A DNA stretch of 7,560 nucleotides. Source: Phycisphaerales bacterium UBA2396. Its GTDB lineage: Bacteria > Planctomycetota > Phycisphaerae > Phycisphaerales > UBA1924. The DNA is taken from the NCBI GenBank assembly GCA_002343325.1, contig DDSG01000066.1, forward strand, positions 1-7,560, read 5' to 3'. Positions within the stretch are counted from its first letter, which is position 1, and each line of letters starts with the position of its first letter. This document shows, piece after piece, positions 1 through 6,185 of this stretch. Both the position numbers and the translations under genes were made by a program. Under the pieces are notes generated by a model, which had not been told where the DNA came from, did not search any database, and worked only from the letters and a program-made list of their open reading frames with translations.

Positions 1-402
1 GGCCGCGTCAGCGGCGGCGGGGCGATCGGTGCGCCGGACCACGCACGACGAGCCGCGCAGCACCAGCCTTGCCCAGTTCGCGCTCTGCTCGGCCCGCAGG
101 GTCGCACGCACCGAGTCGATCGTGATGGTGACCCAACCGCCGGGCTCGGTGCCCTTGGCCCAGGCGTTCTCGATGACGACCCCGCCGAGGCGCTGGGCGC
201 TCTCGCCGCTGAGGTCCGCCACGTCGCGCAGGCGCAGCGGCGCGTCCGGGTCGGCGGTGGTGCTCGGGCGGAGCGTGATGGTGTCCTGGGCGTGCGCCCG
301 ACCGGCGGCGAGCCAGGCCATCACCAGGGCCGCCCCCAGGGCGATGAGCCGCCGCAGGCTCGGCCCGGTCTCTTCGTGCATGTTCGACGTGTGCGTCTGC
401 AT
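1..402 (-). CDS. flgA: Flagellar basal body P-ring formation chaperone FlgA (N-terminal part)
   Basis: FlgA is a periplasmic chaperone that helps assemble FlgI into the flagellar P-ring. Translating the minus strand from the ATG at 402 gives 134 residues with no stop before the window edge, so the C-terminal SAF-type region is outside. The N-terminus is a signal peptide: RR at 17-18, a hydrophobic stretch at 19-33, then AHA at 36-38 before QD, a good signal peptidase I site. The mature part has LRLRDVADLSGE, matching the VxLxDIAxLxG pattern near the FlgA N-terminus, and a later ARLVLRGSS segment like the FlgA strand ending in a Gly. The start at 402 has GGAGG (plus 414-418) 11 bases upstream, a slightly long spacing. 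An in-frame ATG at 438 would add 12 residues but its purine run lies only 2 bases away. The gene follows flgG by 142 bases, and the order flgF-flgG-flgA is the usual one and supports the call. The sequence similarity alone is modest. Confidence 0.75.
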   Translation of the reverse strand, partial: MQTHTSNMHEETGPSLRRLIALGAALVMAWLAAGRAHAQDTITLRPSTTADPDAPLRLRDVADLSGESAQRLGGVVIENAWAKGTEPGGWVTITIDSVRATLRAEQSANWARLVLRGSSCVVRRTDRPAAADAA

Positions 403-544
403 GACTGTCGGATCCTCCGGGAGCGGGGGGTCCTCCATGACCCCTCGACCAGACCACGCGCTCCGCGACGATGGTCTTCGCAATCGGCGTGCCTGACCGC
501 GGCGGCCGCGCGGGGCGCGGGCTCGTCCGCGATCGTGGGCCCGG

Positions 545-1345
545 TTATCGGCGGAGCTGGGCGACGTTCCGCAGCGTCTCGTCGGCGGCTCGGATCGTGT
601 TGCTGTTCATCTCGAAGGCCCGCTGTGTGCGGATCAGATCGATCAGTTCACGCGTCGGGTCCACGTTCGAGCCCTCGACGAACCCCTGAAGGATCCGACC
701 GCGGTTATCCGTGCCCGGCGTTCCCTCCACGGGGTCACCGCTCGCGGCCGTCGCCGAGTACAGCGACTCCCCGATCTGCTTGAGGCCCGGCGGATTGGCG
801 AATACCACCAACTGCAACTGCCCGGCTTCCTGCGGCTCGGTGTCCCCGGACTGCGTGAAGAAGACGCGGCCGTCGCTGGTCACCTGCACGCTCGTGGCGT
901 CGGCGGGGATCGAGATCGAGGGTTCGAGACGTCGGCCGTCGGAACTGGCGAGGACCAGGTCCCCGTCGCGGTTGCGGACGAAGTTGCCGGCTCGGGTGTA
1001 GGCCTCACCGCCAAGGGACTCCTCGACGCGGACGCGGAAGAAGCCCGGGCCCTGGATCATCAGGTCGAGCTCGTTGCCCTGGATGGGGCTGCCCTGACTG
1101 AAGTTCATCTGCGTGCCCGAGACCTTGACGCCCAGACCGACGTACAGCCCGATGGGGCGTTGATCGCCGTTGGCGTTCTCGACGCCCGGCTGCGCGCGCT
1201 CGACGTACAGAAGGTCCTGGAAGTTGACGCGGCTTCCCTTGAAGCCCGTCGTGTTCACGTTCGCCAGGTTGTTCGCCGTCACGTCGAGGGCGGTGTTGAG
1301 GGCGGAGAGGCCCGAGGCGGCGGACTGAAGGGCGAGAATGGCCAT
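545..1345 (-). CDS. flgG: Flagellar basal-body rod protein FlgG (distal rod)
   Basis: FlgG forms the distal part of the flagellar rod that passes through the periplasm and the P and L rings. The protein has 266 residues, about the family's usual 260. The N-terminus carries the rod/hook signature: SAASGLSALNTALDVTANN, then LANVNTTGFKGSR. The middle has the conserved segment around ELDLMIQGPGFFRV (about residues 93-106). The C-terminus has the family's second helix, from NVDPTRELIDLIRTQRAFE to the end at AQLRR. These two ends pair as the D0 coiled coil of axial proteins. The start at 1345 is supported by AGGAG (plus 1354-1358) 8 bases upstream. The gap to the upstream flgF stop is 21 bases, so the two are almost certainly cotranscribed. 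There is no N-terminal signal peptide, as expected for a substrate of the flagellar type III export apparatus. The stop is TAA. Confidence 0.95.
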   Translation of the reverse strand: MAILALQSAASGLSALNTALDVTANNLANVNTTGFKGSRVNFQDLLYVERAQPGVENANGDQRPIGLYVGLGVKVSGTQMNFSQGSPIQGNELDLMIQGPGFFRVRVEESLGGEAYTRAGNFVRNRDGDLVLASSDGRRLEPSISIPADATSVQVTSDGRVFFTQSGDTEPQEAGQLQLVVFANPPGLKQIGESLYSATAASGDPVEGTPGTDNRGRILQGFVEGSNVDPTRELIDLIRTQRAFEMNSNTIRAADETLRNVAQLRR

Positions 1346-1366
1346 GAGCGGAACTCCTGGGACGAA

Positions 1367-2143
1367 TCAGGCGACGCGGCCGAGCCCGTTGATGGCCCGG
1401 TCCAGCATGCGGTCGGTGTACTGAAGAACGCTAACGCTGCTCTCAACTTCGCGGGCGGCGGAGGAGATCTCCATCATCGCCCGCAGCGGGTCGACCACGG
1501 ACTGCTCCACCGTCCCCTGGCGGACGATCCCCGCACCCTCGACCCTCGACGCCAGCGCGTTCGCGGGGGCCGACAGCATCCCGTTGCCCACCTTCGTGAG
1601 CTGAGCGGTGTCGGGCACCATCGCGAGCTTCAGGCGTGCGACCGTCGAGCCGTTCTGGCTGATGACGCCCTCCGTGCTGATGGCGACCTGGCGGCGCGGG
1701 TCGAGTGTGATGGTGTCGCCGGTCGCCGAGAGCACGGGCAGACCGCTGTCGGCGGAAACGAGTCGGCCCTGACCATCGAGCGTGAAGCGACCGTTGCGGG
1801 TCAGCCGGACGCGTTCGCCGCTCGAATCGCCCGACTCGCGGAGCACGAAGAAGCCCTGCCCCTGGATGCCAAGATCGAGCGGTGAGTCGGTGGGCTCGAG
1901 CACGCCCTGCGAGAAGTTGACGCGGTTGCGGCCGTTCTGAACCCCGCCCCCGAGCCGTTCGAGCATCTCGTTGGAGGGGAGGTTGAGCCCGTCCTCGCGG
2001 TTGACCACATCGCGTGCCCGCAGAATCGGCACGTCGGGCTTGTACCCGGCGGTGTTCATGTTGGTGAGGTTGTTCGCCAGCACATCCATCCGGTAGGTTC
2101 CGGTGAGAATGCCCGAGGCGGAGATCTGGAAGCCGTAGTCCAT
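1367..2143 (-). CDS. flgF: Flagellar basal-body rod protein FlgF (proximal rod)
   Basis: FlgF is a proximal rod component exported by the flagellar type III apparatus. The product has 258 residues, close to the usual 250. It shows the axial-protein signature near the N-terminus (SASGILTGTYRMDVLANN, then LTNMNTAGYKPD), the central PTDSPLDLGIQGQGFFVL motif, and a C-terminal helix beginning VDPLRAMMEISSAARE and ending in NGLGRVA. It is more divergent from consensus than the neighbouring FlgG, as FlgF proteins tend to be, and its place directly before flgG supports FlgF over a FlgG paralogue. The reading frame stays open far upstream, but that part overlaps the divergent carbonic anhydrase gene antisense and is a GC-rich shadow. 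I chose the ATG at 2143 because it begins right at the conserved family N-terminus and has GGGAGGA (plus 2152-2158) 8 bases upstream. The stop is TGA. Confidence 0.92.
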   Translation of the reverse strand: MDYGFQISASGILTGTYRMDVLANNLTNMNTAGYKPDVPILRARDVVNREDGLNLPSNEMLERLGGGVQNGRNRVNFSQGVLEPTDSPLDLGIQGQGFFVLRESGDSSGERVRLTRNGRFTLDGQGRLVSADSGLPVLSATGDTITLDPRRQVAISTEGVISQNGSTVARLKLAMVPDTAQLTKVGNGMLSAPANALASRVEGAGIVRQGTVEQSVVDPLRAMMEISSAAREVESSVSVLQYTDRMLDRAINGLGRVA

Positions 2144-2151
2144 CGCACGGG

Positions 2152-2158
2152 TCCTCCC
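2152..2158 (-). promoter_or_regulatory. Ribosome binding site of flgF
   Basis: The minus strand reads GGGAGGA, a near-complete anti-16S match, 8 bases before the ATG at 2143. It decides the flgF start, because the reading frame continues open upstream for over 400 bases. Confidence 0.75.
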
Positions 2159-2173
2159 ACAAACCGCGTGCCA
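2159..2173 (-). promoter_or_regulatory. Sigma-54-like -24/-12 element upstream of flgF
   Basis: On the minus strand this reads TGGCACGCGGTTTGT. The sigma-54 (RpoN) consensus is TGGCAC, five bases, then TTGC. The -24 half matches perfectly, and the -12 half has TTGT at the correct spacing, so only the final C differs. Flagellar rod genes are sigma-54 dependent in many bacteria, which makes the match plausible. The problem is position: the predicted start of transcription (about 2147) lies only 4 bases before the flgF ATG and downstream of the strong Shine-Dalgarno sequence at 2152-2158, which would then not be transcribed. Either the flgF transcript is almost leaderless or the match is chance. 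Confidence 0.35.
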
Positions 2174-2246
2174 GACCGAATAAGCACCGGCGGACGTTCG
2201 GAAGCCACCCCAACCGGTCGATACCCAAGCCAAGGAGTCGACTTCC

Positions 2247-3302
2247 ATGGCAAAGCGCACATCGATGGTTCTCGCGGCGGCGGCGGGCGTTCTGACGGCA
2301 CTGGCACTGGTGTCAACCGCCGGGCTGGCCCGAGGCCCGGAGACCAACCACGCGCCGGCTCCCTCGAAACAGGCCGCCAAGCCCGCGCCGAGCCACGGCG
2401 CCGAGCCGACCAAGCCCCAGAAATCGGCGGCGAAGGGCGAAGAGGCCCCGAAGACAGGTGAGGCCAAGGGCGGCGCAAAGCCTGCGCCTGCGGCGGAGCG
2501 CAAGATCGACGCGGAGGCCGAGCCCGTCGCCGAGCGGCCGGTCAAGGCCAAGGTCGCGGCGGTCGACGGCGGGATCAGCGCGGAGAAGGGGCTCGCGCTG
2601 CTGGCCGAGGGCAACGCGCGGTGGGTGGCGAACCAGAATGAGAACCCCGCGGACGAGCCGTCGCGGCGTGCGAAGGTGGCCGAGGAGGGTCAGAAGCCGT
2701 TCGTCACGGTGCTGACCTGCGCCGATTCGCGGCTGCCGGTCGAGCGGCTCTTTGATCGCGGGGTGGGCGAGGTCTTCGTGGTTCGCGTCGCCGGCAACAT
2801 CGCCGGCGTGAGCGAGACGGGGACGGTCGAATACGGGCTGGGGCACCTCAAGACCCCGCTGCTCGTGGTGATGGGGCACAGCAAGTGCGGAGCGGTGGCT
2901 GCGGCGGCGTCGGGGGCTGAAGTGCACGGCTCGGTCGCGAAGATCCTGGACACCATCCGCCCGGCGATCGAGCGCGCCAAGCGGAACAACCCAGGCGTCG
3001 ACGAGAAGGCGCTGGTCGCGGCGGCGGTCAAGGAGAACGTCTGGCAGACGATCTTCGACCTGCTCAAGCAGAGCGACGAGGTCCGCGGGATGGTCGAACG
3101 CGGCGAGGTGAAGGTGGTGGGGGCGGTGTGCGATATCTCGACGGGCAAGGTCGACATTCTGGGCGAACACCCCTGGCAGAGCGAGCTGATGGACGTGCTG
3201 GCGAGCCGCAAGCCCGCGGGCAACCACGAGGCGAAGGCCGAGCCCGCGGCCCACGGGGCGAAGGCGGCCCAGGCGGACGACGGGCACGGCGACGAGCACT
3301 GA
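2247..3302 (+). CDS. Exported beta-class carbonic anhydrase
   Basis: This enzyme interconverts CO2 and bicarbonate with a catalytic zinc. Of 351 residues, 1-30 form a signal peptide (KR at 3-4, then a hydrophobic Ala/Leu/Val run to about 25, with STAGLA before RG). Residues 31-105 are an Ala/Pro/Lys/Glu-rich low-complexity linker. Residues 107-320 are the beta-CA domain: CADSR at 158-162 gives zinc ligand Cys158 and the Asp160/Arg162 pair, and HSKCGAV gives ligands His211 and Cys214. VRVAGNIAG (179-187) and GTVEYGLGHL (192-201) are further family landmarks. The tail (321-351) is again Ala/Lys/His-rich and ends in DDGHGDEH. Ordinary bacterial beta-CAs have about 200-230 residues and are cytosolic, so the leader, linker and tail are additions. 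AAGGAG at 2232-2237 lies 9 bases before the ATG. The gene is divergent from flgF and 20 bases before gmhA. Family assignment is firm; periplasmic location is inferred from the leader. No lipobox Cys is present. Confidence 0.93.
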   Translation: MAKRTSMVLAAAAGVLTALALVSTAGLARGPETNHAPAPSKQAAKPAPSHGAEPTKPQKSAAKGEEAPKTGEAKGGAKPAPAAERKIDAEAEPVAERPVKAKVAAVDGGISAEKGLALLAEGNARWVANQNENPADEPSRRAKVAEEGQKPFVTVLTCADSRLPVERLFDRGVGEVFVVRVAGNIAGVSETGTVEYGLGHLKTPLLVVMGHSKCGAVAAAASGAEVHGSVAKILDTIRPAIERAKRNNPGVDEKALVAAAVKENVWQTIFDLLKQSDEVRGMVERGEVKVVGAVCDISTGKVDILGEHPWQSELMDVLASRKPAGNHEAKAEPAAHGAKAAQADDGHGDEH

Positions 3303-3308
3303 GCGGGG

Positions 3309-3314
3309 TATCCT
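3309..3314 (+). promoter_or_regulatory. Putative -10 element for leaderless gmhA transcript
   Basis: TATCCT, preceded by GG, lies exactly 8 bases before the gmhA ATG at 3323. A -10 hexamer here would place the transcription start at or within a base or two of the ATG. No good Shine-Dalgarno sequence exists in the 20-base gap after the carbonic anhydrase stop. The identical arrangement precedes the hydrolase gene at 6078. I see no -35 match. Confidence 0.4.
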
Positions 3315-3322
3315 TTGCCCGC

Positions 3323-3892
3323 ATGGACGATGCGCTCCGGGCATTGACGAACGCGGCGGAACTGGCACGAGCATTTGCCACCGAGGATCACGCCTCGCGC
3401 GTGCGGAAGCTCGCGATGATGGTTACCGCGTCCGTGCGTGGCGGCGGGAAGGTGCTGATCTGCGGGAACGGCGGGTCGCTCTGCGACGCGACGCACTTCG
3501 CGGAGGAATTGACGGGCCGCTTCCGCGCTGATCGGCCGGCGATTCCGGCGATCGCCATCGCCGAGCCGGGGCACCTGACGTGCGTCGCGAACGACTTTGG
3601 CTTTGATCGCGTCTTCGCGCGGGGCGTCGAGGCGCTGGGGCGGGCGGGTGACACGCTCATCCTGCTCTCGACGAGCGGGAACTCGGCGAACATCGTTGCC
3701 GCGCTGGAGGCGGGTGAGCGTGCGGGCATGACGACGGCCGCCCTGTTGGGCAAGTCGGGCGGGGCGTTGCGCGGGCGGTGCGACCTTGAGATCATCGCGC
3801 CCGGAGAGACCTCCGACCGCATCCAGGAGATCCACATGCTCGTCCTGCACACGGTGGTGCAACTGGTCGAGAAGGAGCTCTACGGCGTCTGA
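3323..3892 (+). CDS. gmhA: Phosphoheptose isomerase GmhA (D-sedoheptulose 7-phosphate isomerase)
   Basis: This cytosolic SIS-domain enzyme converts sedoheptulose 7-phosphate to D-glycero-D-manno-heptose 7-phosphate, the first step to the ADP-heptose or GDP-heptose used in LPS core or surface glycans. The 189-residue product matches E. coli GmhA in length. It contains CGNGGSLCDATHFAEELTGR (47-66), the sugar phosphate loop plus metal-site residues His58 and Glu62, which correspond to His61 and Glu65 of E. coli. LSTSGNSANIV (115-125) is the SIS phosphate-binding loop. TSDRIQEIHMLVLH (163-176) supplies Gln168 and His176, equivalent to E. coli Gln172 and His180. The key active-site residues I could align are therefore all present. 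The similarity is to GmhA rather than DiaA. The frame is open further upstream into the carbonic anhydrase gene, but homology begins at the 3323 ATG. The gene may be read from the carbonic anhydrase promoter or from its own promoter. No other heptose-pathway gene is visible nearby. Confidence 0.93.
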   Translation: MDDALRALTNAAELARAFATEDHASRVRKLAMMVTASVRGGGKVLICGNGGSLCDATHFAEELTGRFRADRPAIPAIAIAEPGHLTCVANDFGFDRVFARGVEALGRAGDTLILLSTSGNSANIVAALEAGERAGMTTAALLGKSGGALRGRCDLEIIAPGETSDRIQEIHMLVLHTVVQLVEKELYGV

Positions 3893-4449
3893 GCCGGGGA
3901 GTCCGCCGAAGGTTGGTCCGGTCTCGCCGCAGGAGCTTCGGAACGCTCGACGATCGACGCGGGCAGCGATGATTCGCGCCAGCACCCGCCGCATTCCGGA
4001 CAGCGGAGCATTCCGTGCTGGTCGGCGGGCTGGCCTTCGAGGGTGTAGAGGCACCAGGGGCAAAGCCCGCACGCAAGGGCCGCCTCGGTGTACGCGGGGC
4101 GGTAGAGCCGGCGGAAGAGCCGCAGCAGCACGAGGTCGTAGACCAGCAGGAACGCGAGCATCGCGGGCAGCACAGGGAGCAGGCGGTGAGACCCGCCCAG
4201 CGACAGCCACGGGATGAGCGTGAGCGAGGCTCCGATCGCCAGAACGATGGTGATGACCGCGACCAGCGACCCGGCAAGGATCGTGCGGCGGATGATCCCG
4301 AACCGGATGCGCCAAAGGAGGCGTCGTGCGGGCGCGTTGGCGAAGCCTCGGGGGGGGCCCAGCACGTCGAGAAAGGGGATCAGACGTCGATGCCCGTCAT
4401 GGTCACGGATTTCGACGCGCATGATGTCGAGGAAGAGTCGCTCGGGCAT
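3880..4449 (-). CDS. Two-TM membrane protein with C-terminal zinc ribbon, function unknown
   Basis: I do not recognise a named family. The 189-residue product has a polar N-terminal part (1-50) and two likely transmembrane helices (about 57-81 and 90-110) separated by a short loop. A cytosolic or periplasmic tail follows, with a four-cysteine zinc ribbon: CGLCPWC at 127-133 and CPECGGC at 150-156. The likely ligands are Cys130/Cys133 and Cys150/Cys153, with Cys127 and Cys156 extra. The end (160-189) is Pro/Ala-rich and probably disordered. Membrane proteins bearing a CPxC...CPEC knuckle are, from general knowledge, common among Phycisphaerae. The gene starts 9 bases after the stop of the lipoprotein hydrolase, with no clear Shine-Dalgarno sequence, so translational coupling in one operon is likely. 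Its last 13 bases overlap the end of convergent gmhA. The stop is TAG. That it is a real gene is supported by TM and Cys pattern and by tight packing; the function is open. Confidence 0.8.
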   Translation of the reverse strand: MPERLFLDIMRVEIRDHDGHRRLIPFLDVLGPPRGFANAPARRLLWRIRFGIIRRTILAGSLVAVITIVLAIGASLTLIPWLSLGGSHRLLPVLPAMLAFLLVYDLVLLRLFRRLYRPAYTEAALACGLCPWCLYTLEGQPADQHGMLRCPECGGCWRESSLPASIVERSEAPAARPDQPSADSPAQTP

Positions 4450-4458
4450 CGCGGGTGA

Positions 4459-6078
4459 TCATTGGCCTTGCGAGACGTGGGCGTGGCCGGGTCTGGGCGT
4501 GTTGTCGTCGAGCCAGCGGGCGATCAGCGGGGCCCGCTCGGGCAGGAAGTAGAACAGCATCCCGTGCCCTCCGGGCATGAGCAGGCGTTGGGGATCGCCC
4601 AGGCGCTGGGTGAGGAGTTCGCCCGAGGCCGCGGGGACCCAGGTATCCCAGATCGCGTGGAACTGGAGGACCGGCACGCCGTTGAGCACGGCGGCGGTGT
4701 GGTACGGGTCGAGGCGAGAGTGGGCGAGATAGCGATCAAGGAAGAGGCGGCGCAGGTCGGGGTCGGGGCGGCGTGTGCGTGCGTCGCGGGGCGTCGAGCG
4801 CGGATCGACCAGACCCTCGCGGTCGGTCAGTCGGATGCCGCCGTCGGTCAGCGTGGACTCTGTGGCGATCTGCATCAGATTGGCTCCACCGCCGATGAGG
4901 ACGGCGCAGGCGAGGCGGTCGCGGAGTCGGGCGGCAGCGGCGGGGGCGCTCAGTGCGCCGGCGGAGAAGGCCACGATCGTCAGCGGGAGTTCACGCGTGG
5001 ACGGATGGACCTGGTGCAGCGCGAGCAGGGCGGCCTCGGCGGCGTAGGCGTTCTGGGCCAGCACCTGATCGATCGCCCGGGCCGCGATCGCGCCCGATCG
5101 GTCCGCGTCCTCCGGTGTGCGGAGCATGAGCGGCGGCCGGCGAAGGTCGGCGATCGAGTCCTCGAGGCGGGCCACTTCGATCCCCTCGGGCATCGCACGC
5201 CGGCGTGCCAGCACATCGTCGAAGGTCAGGCCGGGCTCCCACGTGGGGAGGACTTCGTTCAACGCGCGGGTCGCCTCGCGGATGCGCAGCAGCCTCTCGG
5301 GCGCGTCGGGGCTGATGGGAATCCTCGCCGAGTTGAGCGTGTCGATGTCGATCACGACCCAGCCGGCGGCCCGCAGGTAGTTCACAACCTGGATTTCGTA
5401 GGGGTTGCTCGCGAGCGCCCAGAAGTGCAGCACGACGCCACGCGGCGATTCGGGGAGCACCGGCGGGAGCAGGATGCCGACGCCCTCGTCGATCGTGGCC
5501 CGCTTGGTGGCGATGACCGTGGGGATGCACCGGGGCGTGGAGGGATCATCGAGCAGGTTGGGACGGTCGAGCGACTCGAAGGCTTCGAGGGTGCTGCCGA
5601 AGGTCAGCCCCGACTGCACGTAGGCGTTGGGCTCAAAGCCCCGGAAGAGCGAGAGGAGCGTGGGCGCGGGCACGACGGGTCGGCCGCTCGGATCGACGAC
5701 CACACGGACGATCCCCACGGGCGTGCGGAAGAGGGCGATAGCGCCCTGCGACTCGGGGTTCGCCGGCCTGATGCTGAACGATCCGTCGGCGTTCTGCTGA
5801 AATTCCTCGGCTTGGCTTTCGGTGCTGAGCGTGGCTCCGGAGAGCGGCGTGGAAGGCCTTGGGGAGACGGCGACGAGCGGCACGGTGTCGCGGGAGGCCG
5901 CGAGGGCCTCGTCGATCAGCCGCCAGGGTGGCTCGGGCCACGCCGCCGCCGGCGGGAGCACGGGCGTGGCGGACAATCGGTCTTCGCTCCCGGCCAGGGG
6001 GACGTAGCAGCCCCCCAAGCTGAGCATGGACAGAAGACCGAGCGAGACAAGACCGTTCGAGCGGCGTCGCGGGTGCAT
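4459..6078 (-). CDS. Putative lipoprotein alpha/beta hydrolase
   Basis: The 539-residue product starts with a lipoprotein signal peptide: RRR at 4-6, a hydrophobic core at 9-20, and lipobox LGGC at 21-24, so Cys24 would be lipidated and the protein anchored in an envelope membrane. Residues 25-200 have no domain I recognise. The alpha/beta hydrolase part follows: strands around GVVLHFWA (214-221) and WVVIDIDTLNS (240-250), then the nucleophile elbow VAFSAGALS with Ser372, Asp478 in WDTWVP, and His505 in GGHGM. Spacing and order suit a Ser-Asp-His triad. The elbow is Ala-Phe-Ser-Ala-Gly, so the first Gly of GxSxG is Ala. A helical insert (about 255-345) between strand and elbow may be a lid. 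The substrate cannot be told; esterase or peptidase activity is possible. The ATG at 6078 is chosen because the signal peptide starts there; there is no Shine-Dalgarno sequence but GGTATCCT lies 8 bases upstream. It probably heads an operon with the zinc-ribbon gene. Confidence 0.85.
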   Translation of the reverse strand: MHPRRRSNGLVSLGLLSMLSLGGCYVPLAGSEDRLSATPVLPPAAAWPEPPWRLIDEALAASRDTVPLVAVSPRPSTPLSGATLSTESQAEEFQQNADGSFSIRPANPESQGAIALFRTPVGIVRVVVDPSGRPVVPAPTLLSLFRGFEPNAYVQSGLTFGSTLEAFESLDRPNLLDDPSTPRCIPTVIATKRATIDEGVGILLPPVLPESPRGVVLHFWALASNPYEIQVVNYLRAAGWVVIDIDTLNSARIPISPDAPERLLRIREATRALNEVLPTWEPGLTFDDVLARRRAMPEGIEVARLEDSIADLRRPPLMLRTPEDADRSGAIAARAIDQVLAQNAYAAEAALLALHQVHPSTRELPLTIVAFSAGALSAPAAAARLRDRLACAVLIGGGANLMQIATESTLTDGGIRLTDREGLVDPRSTPRDARTRRPDPDLRRLFLDRYLAHSRLDPYHTAAVLNGVPVLQFHAIWDTWVPAASGELLTQRLGDPQRLLMPGGHGMLFYFLPERAPLIARWLDDNTPRPGHAHVSQGQ

Positions 6079-6086
6079 TCGCCCGG

Positions 6087-6092
6087 AGGATA
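6087..6092 (-). promoter_or_regulatory. Putative -10 element for leaderless hydrolase transcript
   Basis: On the minus strand TATCCT, preceded by GG, ends 8 bases before the ATG at 6078. The spacing and octamer are identical to those upstream of gmhA. The intervening bases contain no Shine-Dalgarno sequence (the TCCTCC here is the opposite sense). This fits a promoter whose transcript starts at the initiation codon. Confidence 0.4.
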
Positions 6093-6154
6093 CCGGCTGG
6101 GGGCGGCGTGGGAGGCGGCTGGACCCCGCGGAAGGGACGCCCGGGGTTCGGGCT

Positions 6155-6180
6155 TATACACTTCTTCAACGATCCGGAGG
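6155..6180 (+). promoter_or_regulatory. Likely -10 box and ribosome binding site of hmgA
   Basis: TATACA at 6155-6160 resembles a sigma-70 -10 hexamer and is one of the few AT-rich spots in this region. GGAGG at 6176-6180 lies 5 bases before the ATG at 6186. The predicted transcript would have a leader of about 20 bases containing this Shine-Dalgarno sequence. No TTGACA-like -35 is visible 17 bases upstream. The Shine-Dalgarno part is firm, the promoter part tentative. Confidence 0.5.
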
Positions 6181-6185
6181 TTTGC

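Noticed and set aside
502..509. GCGGCCGC palindrome as part of a terminator after flgG
   Set aside because: It is a bare 8-base palindrome with no stable extended stem, loop or following T-tract.
2176..2201. Short inverted repeat CCGAA...TTCGG in the flgF/carbonic anhydrase intergenic region
   Set aside because: Only 5 bases per arm with a 16-base loop; expected by chance in DNA of this composition.
2144..2614. Upstream in-frame extension of flgF to 2614
   Set aside because: It lies antisense to the carbonic anhydrase leader and linker, has biased Ala/Pro/Ser composition, and the rod-protein N-terminus and a strong Shine-Dalgarno sequence mark the start at 2143.
3128..3322. N-terminal extension of gmhA from a GTG at 3128
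   Set aside because: It overlaps the 3' end of the carbonic anhydrase gene in another frame and adds Arg/Gly-rich residues absent from GmhA.
2690..4315. 541-codon open frame on the minus strand
   Set aside because: It is antisense to the carbonic anhydrase and gmhA genes and has Arg/Pro/Ala-rich shadow composition with no motif; the opposite-strand genes have clear catalytic residues.
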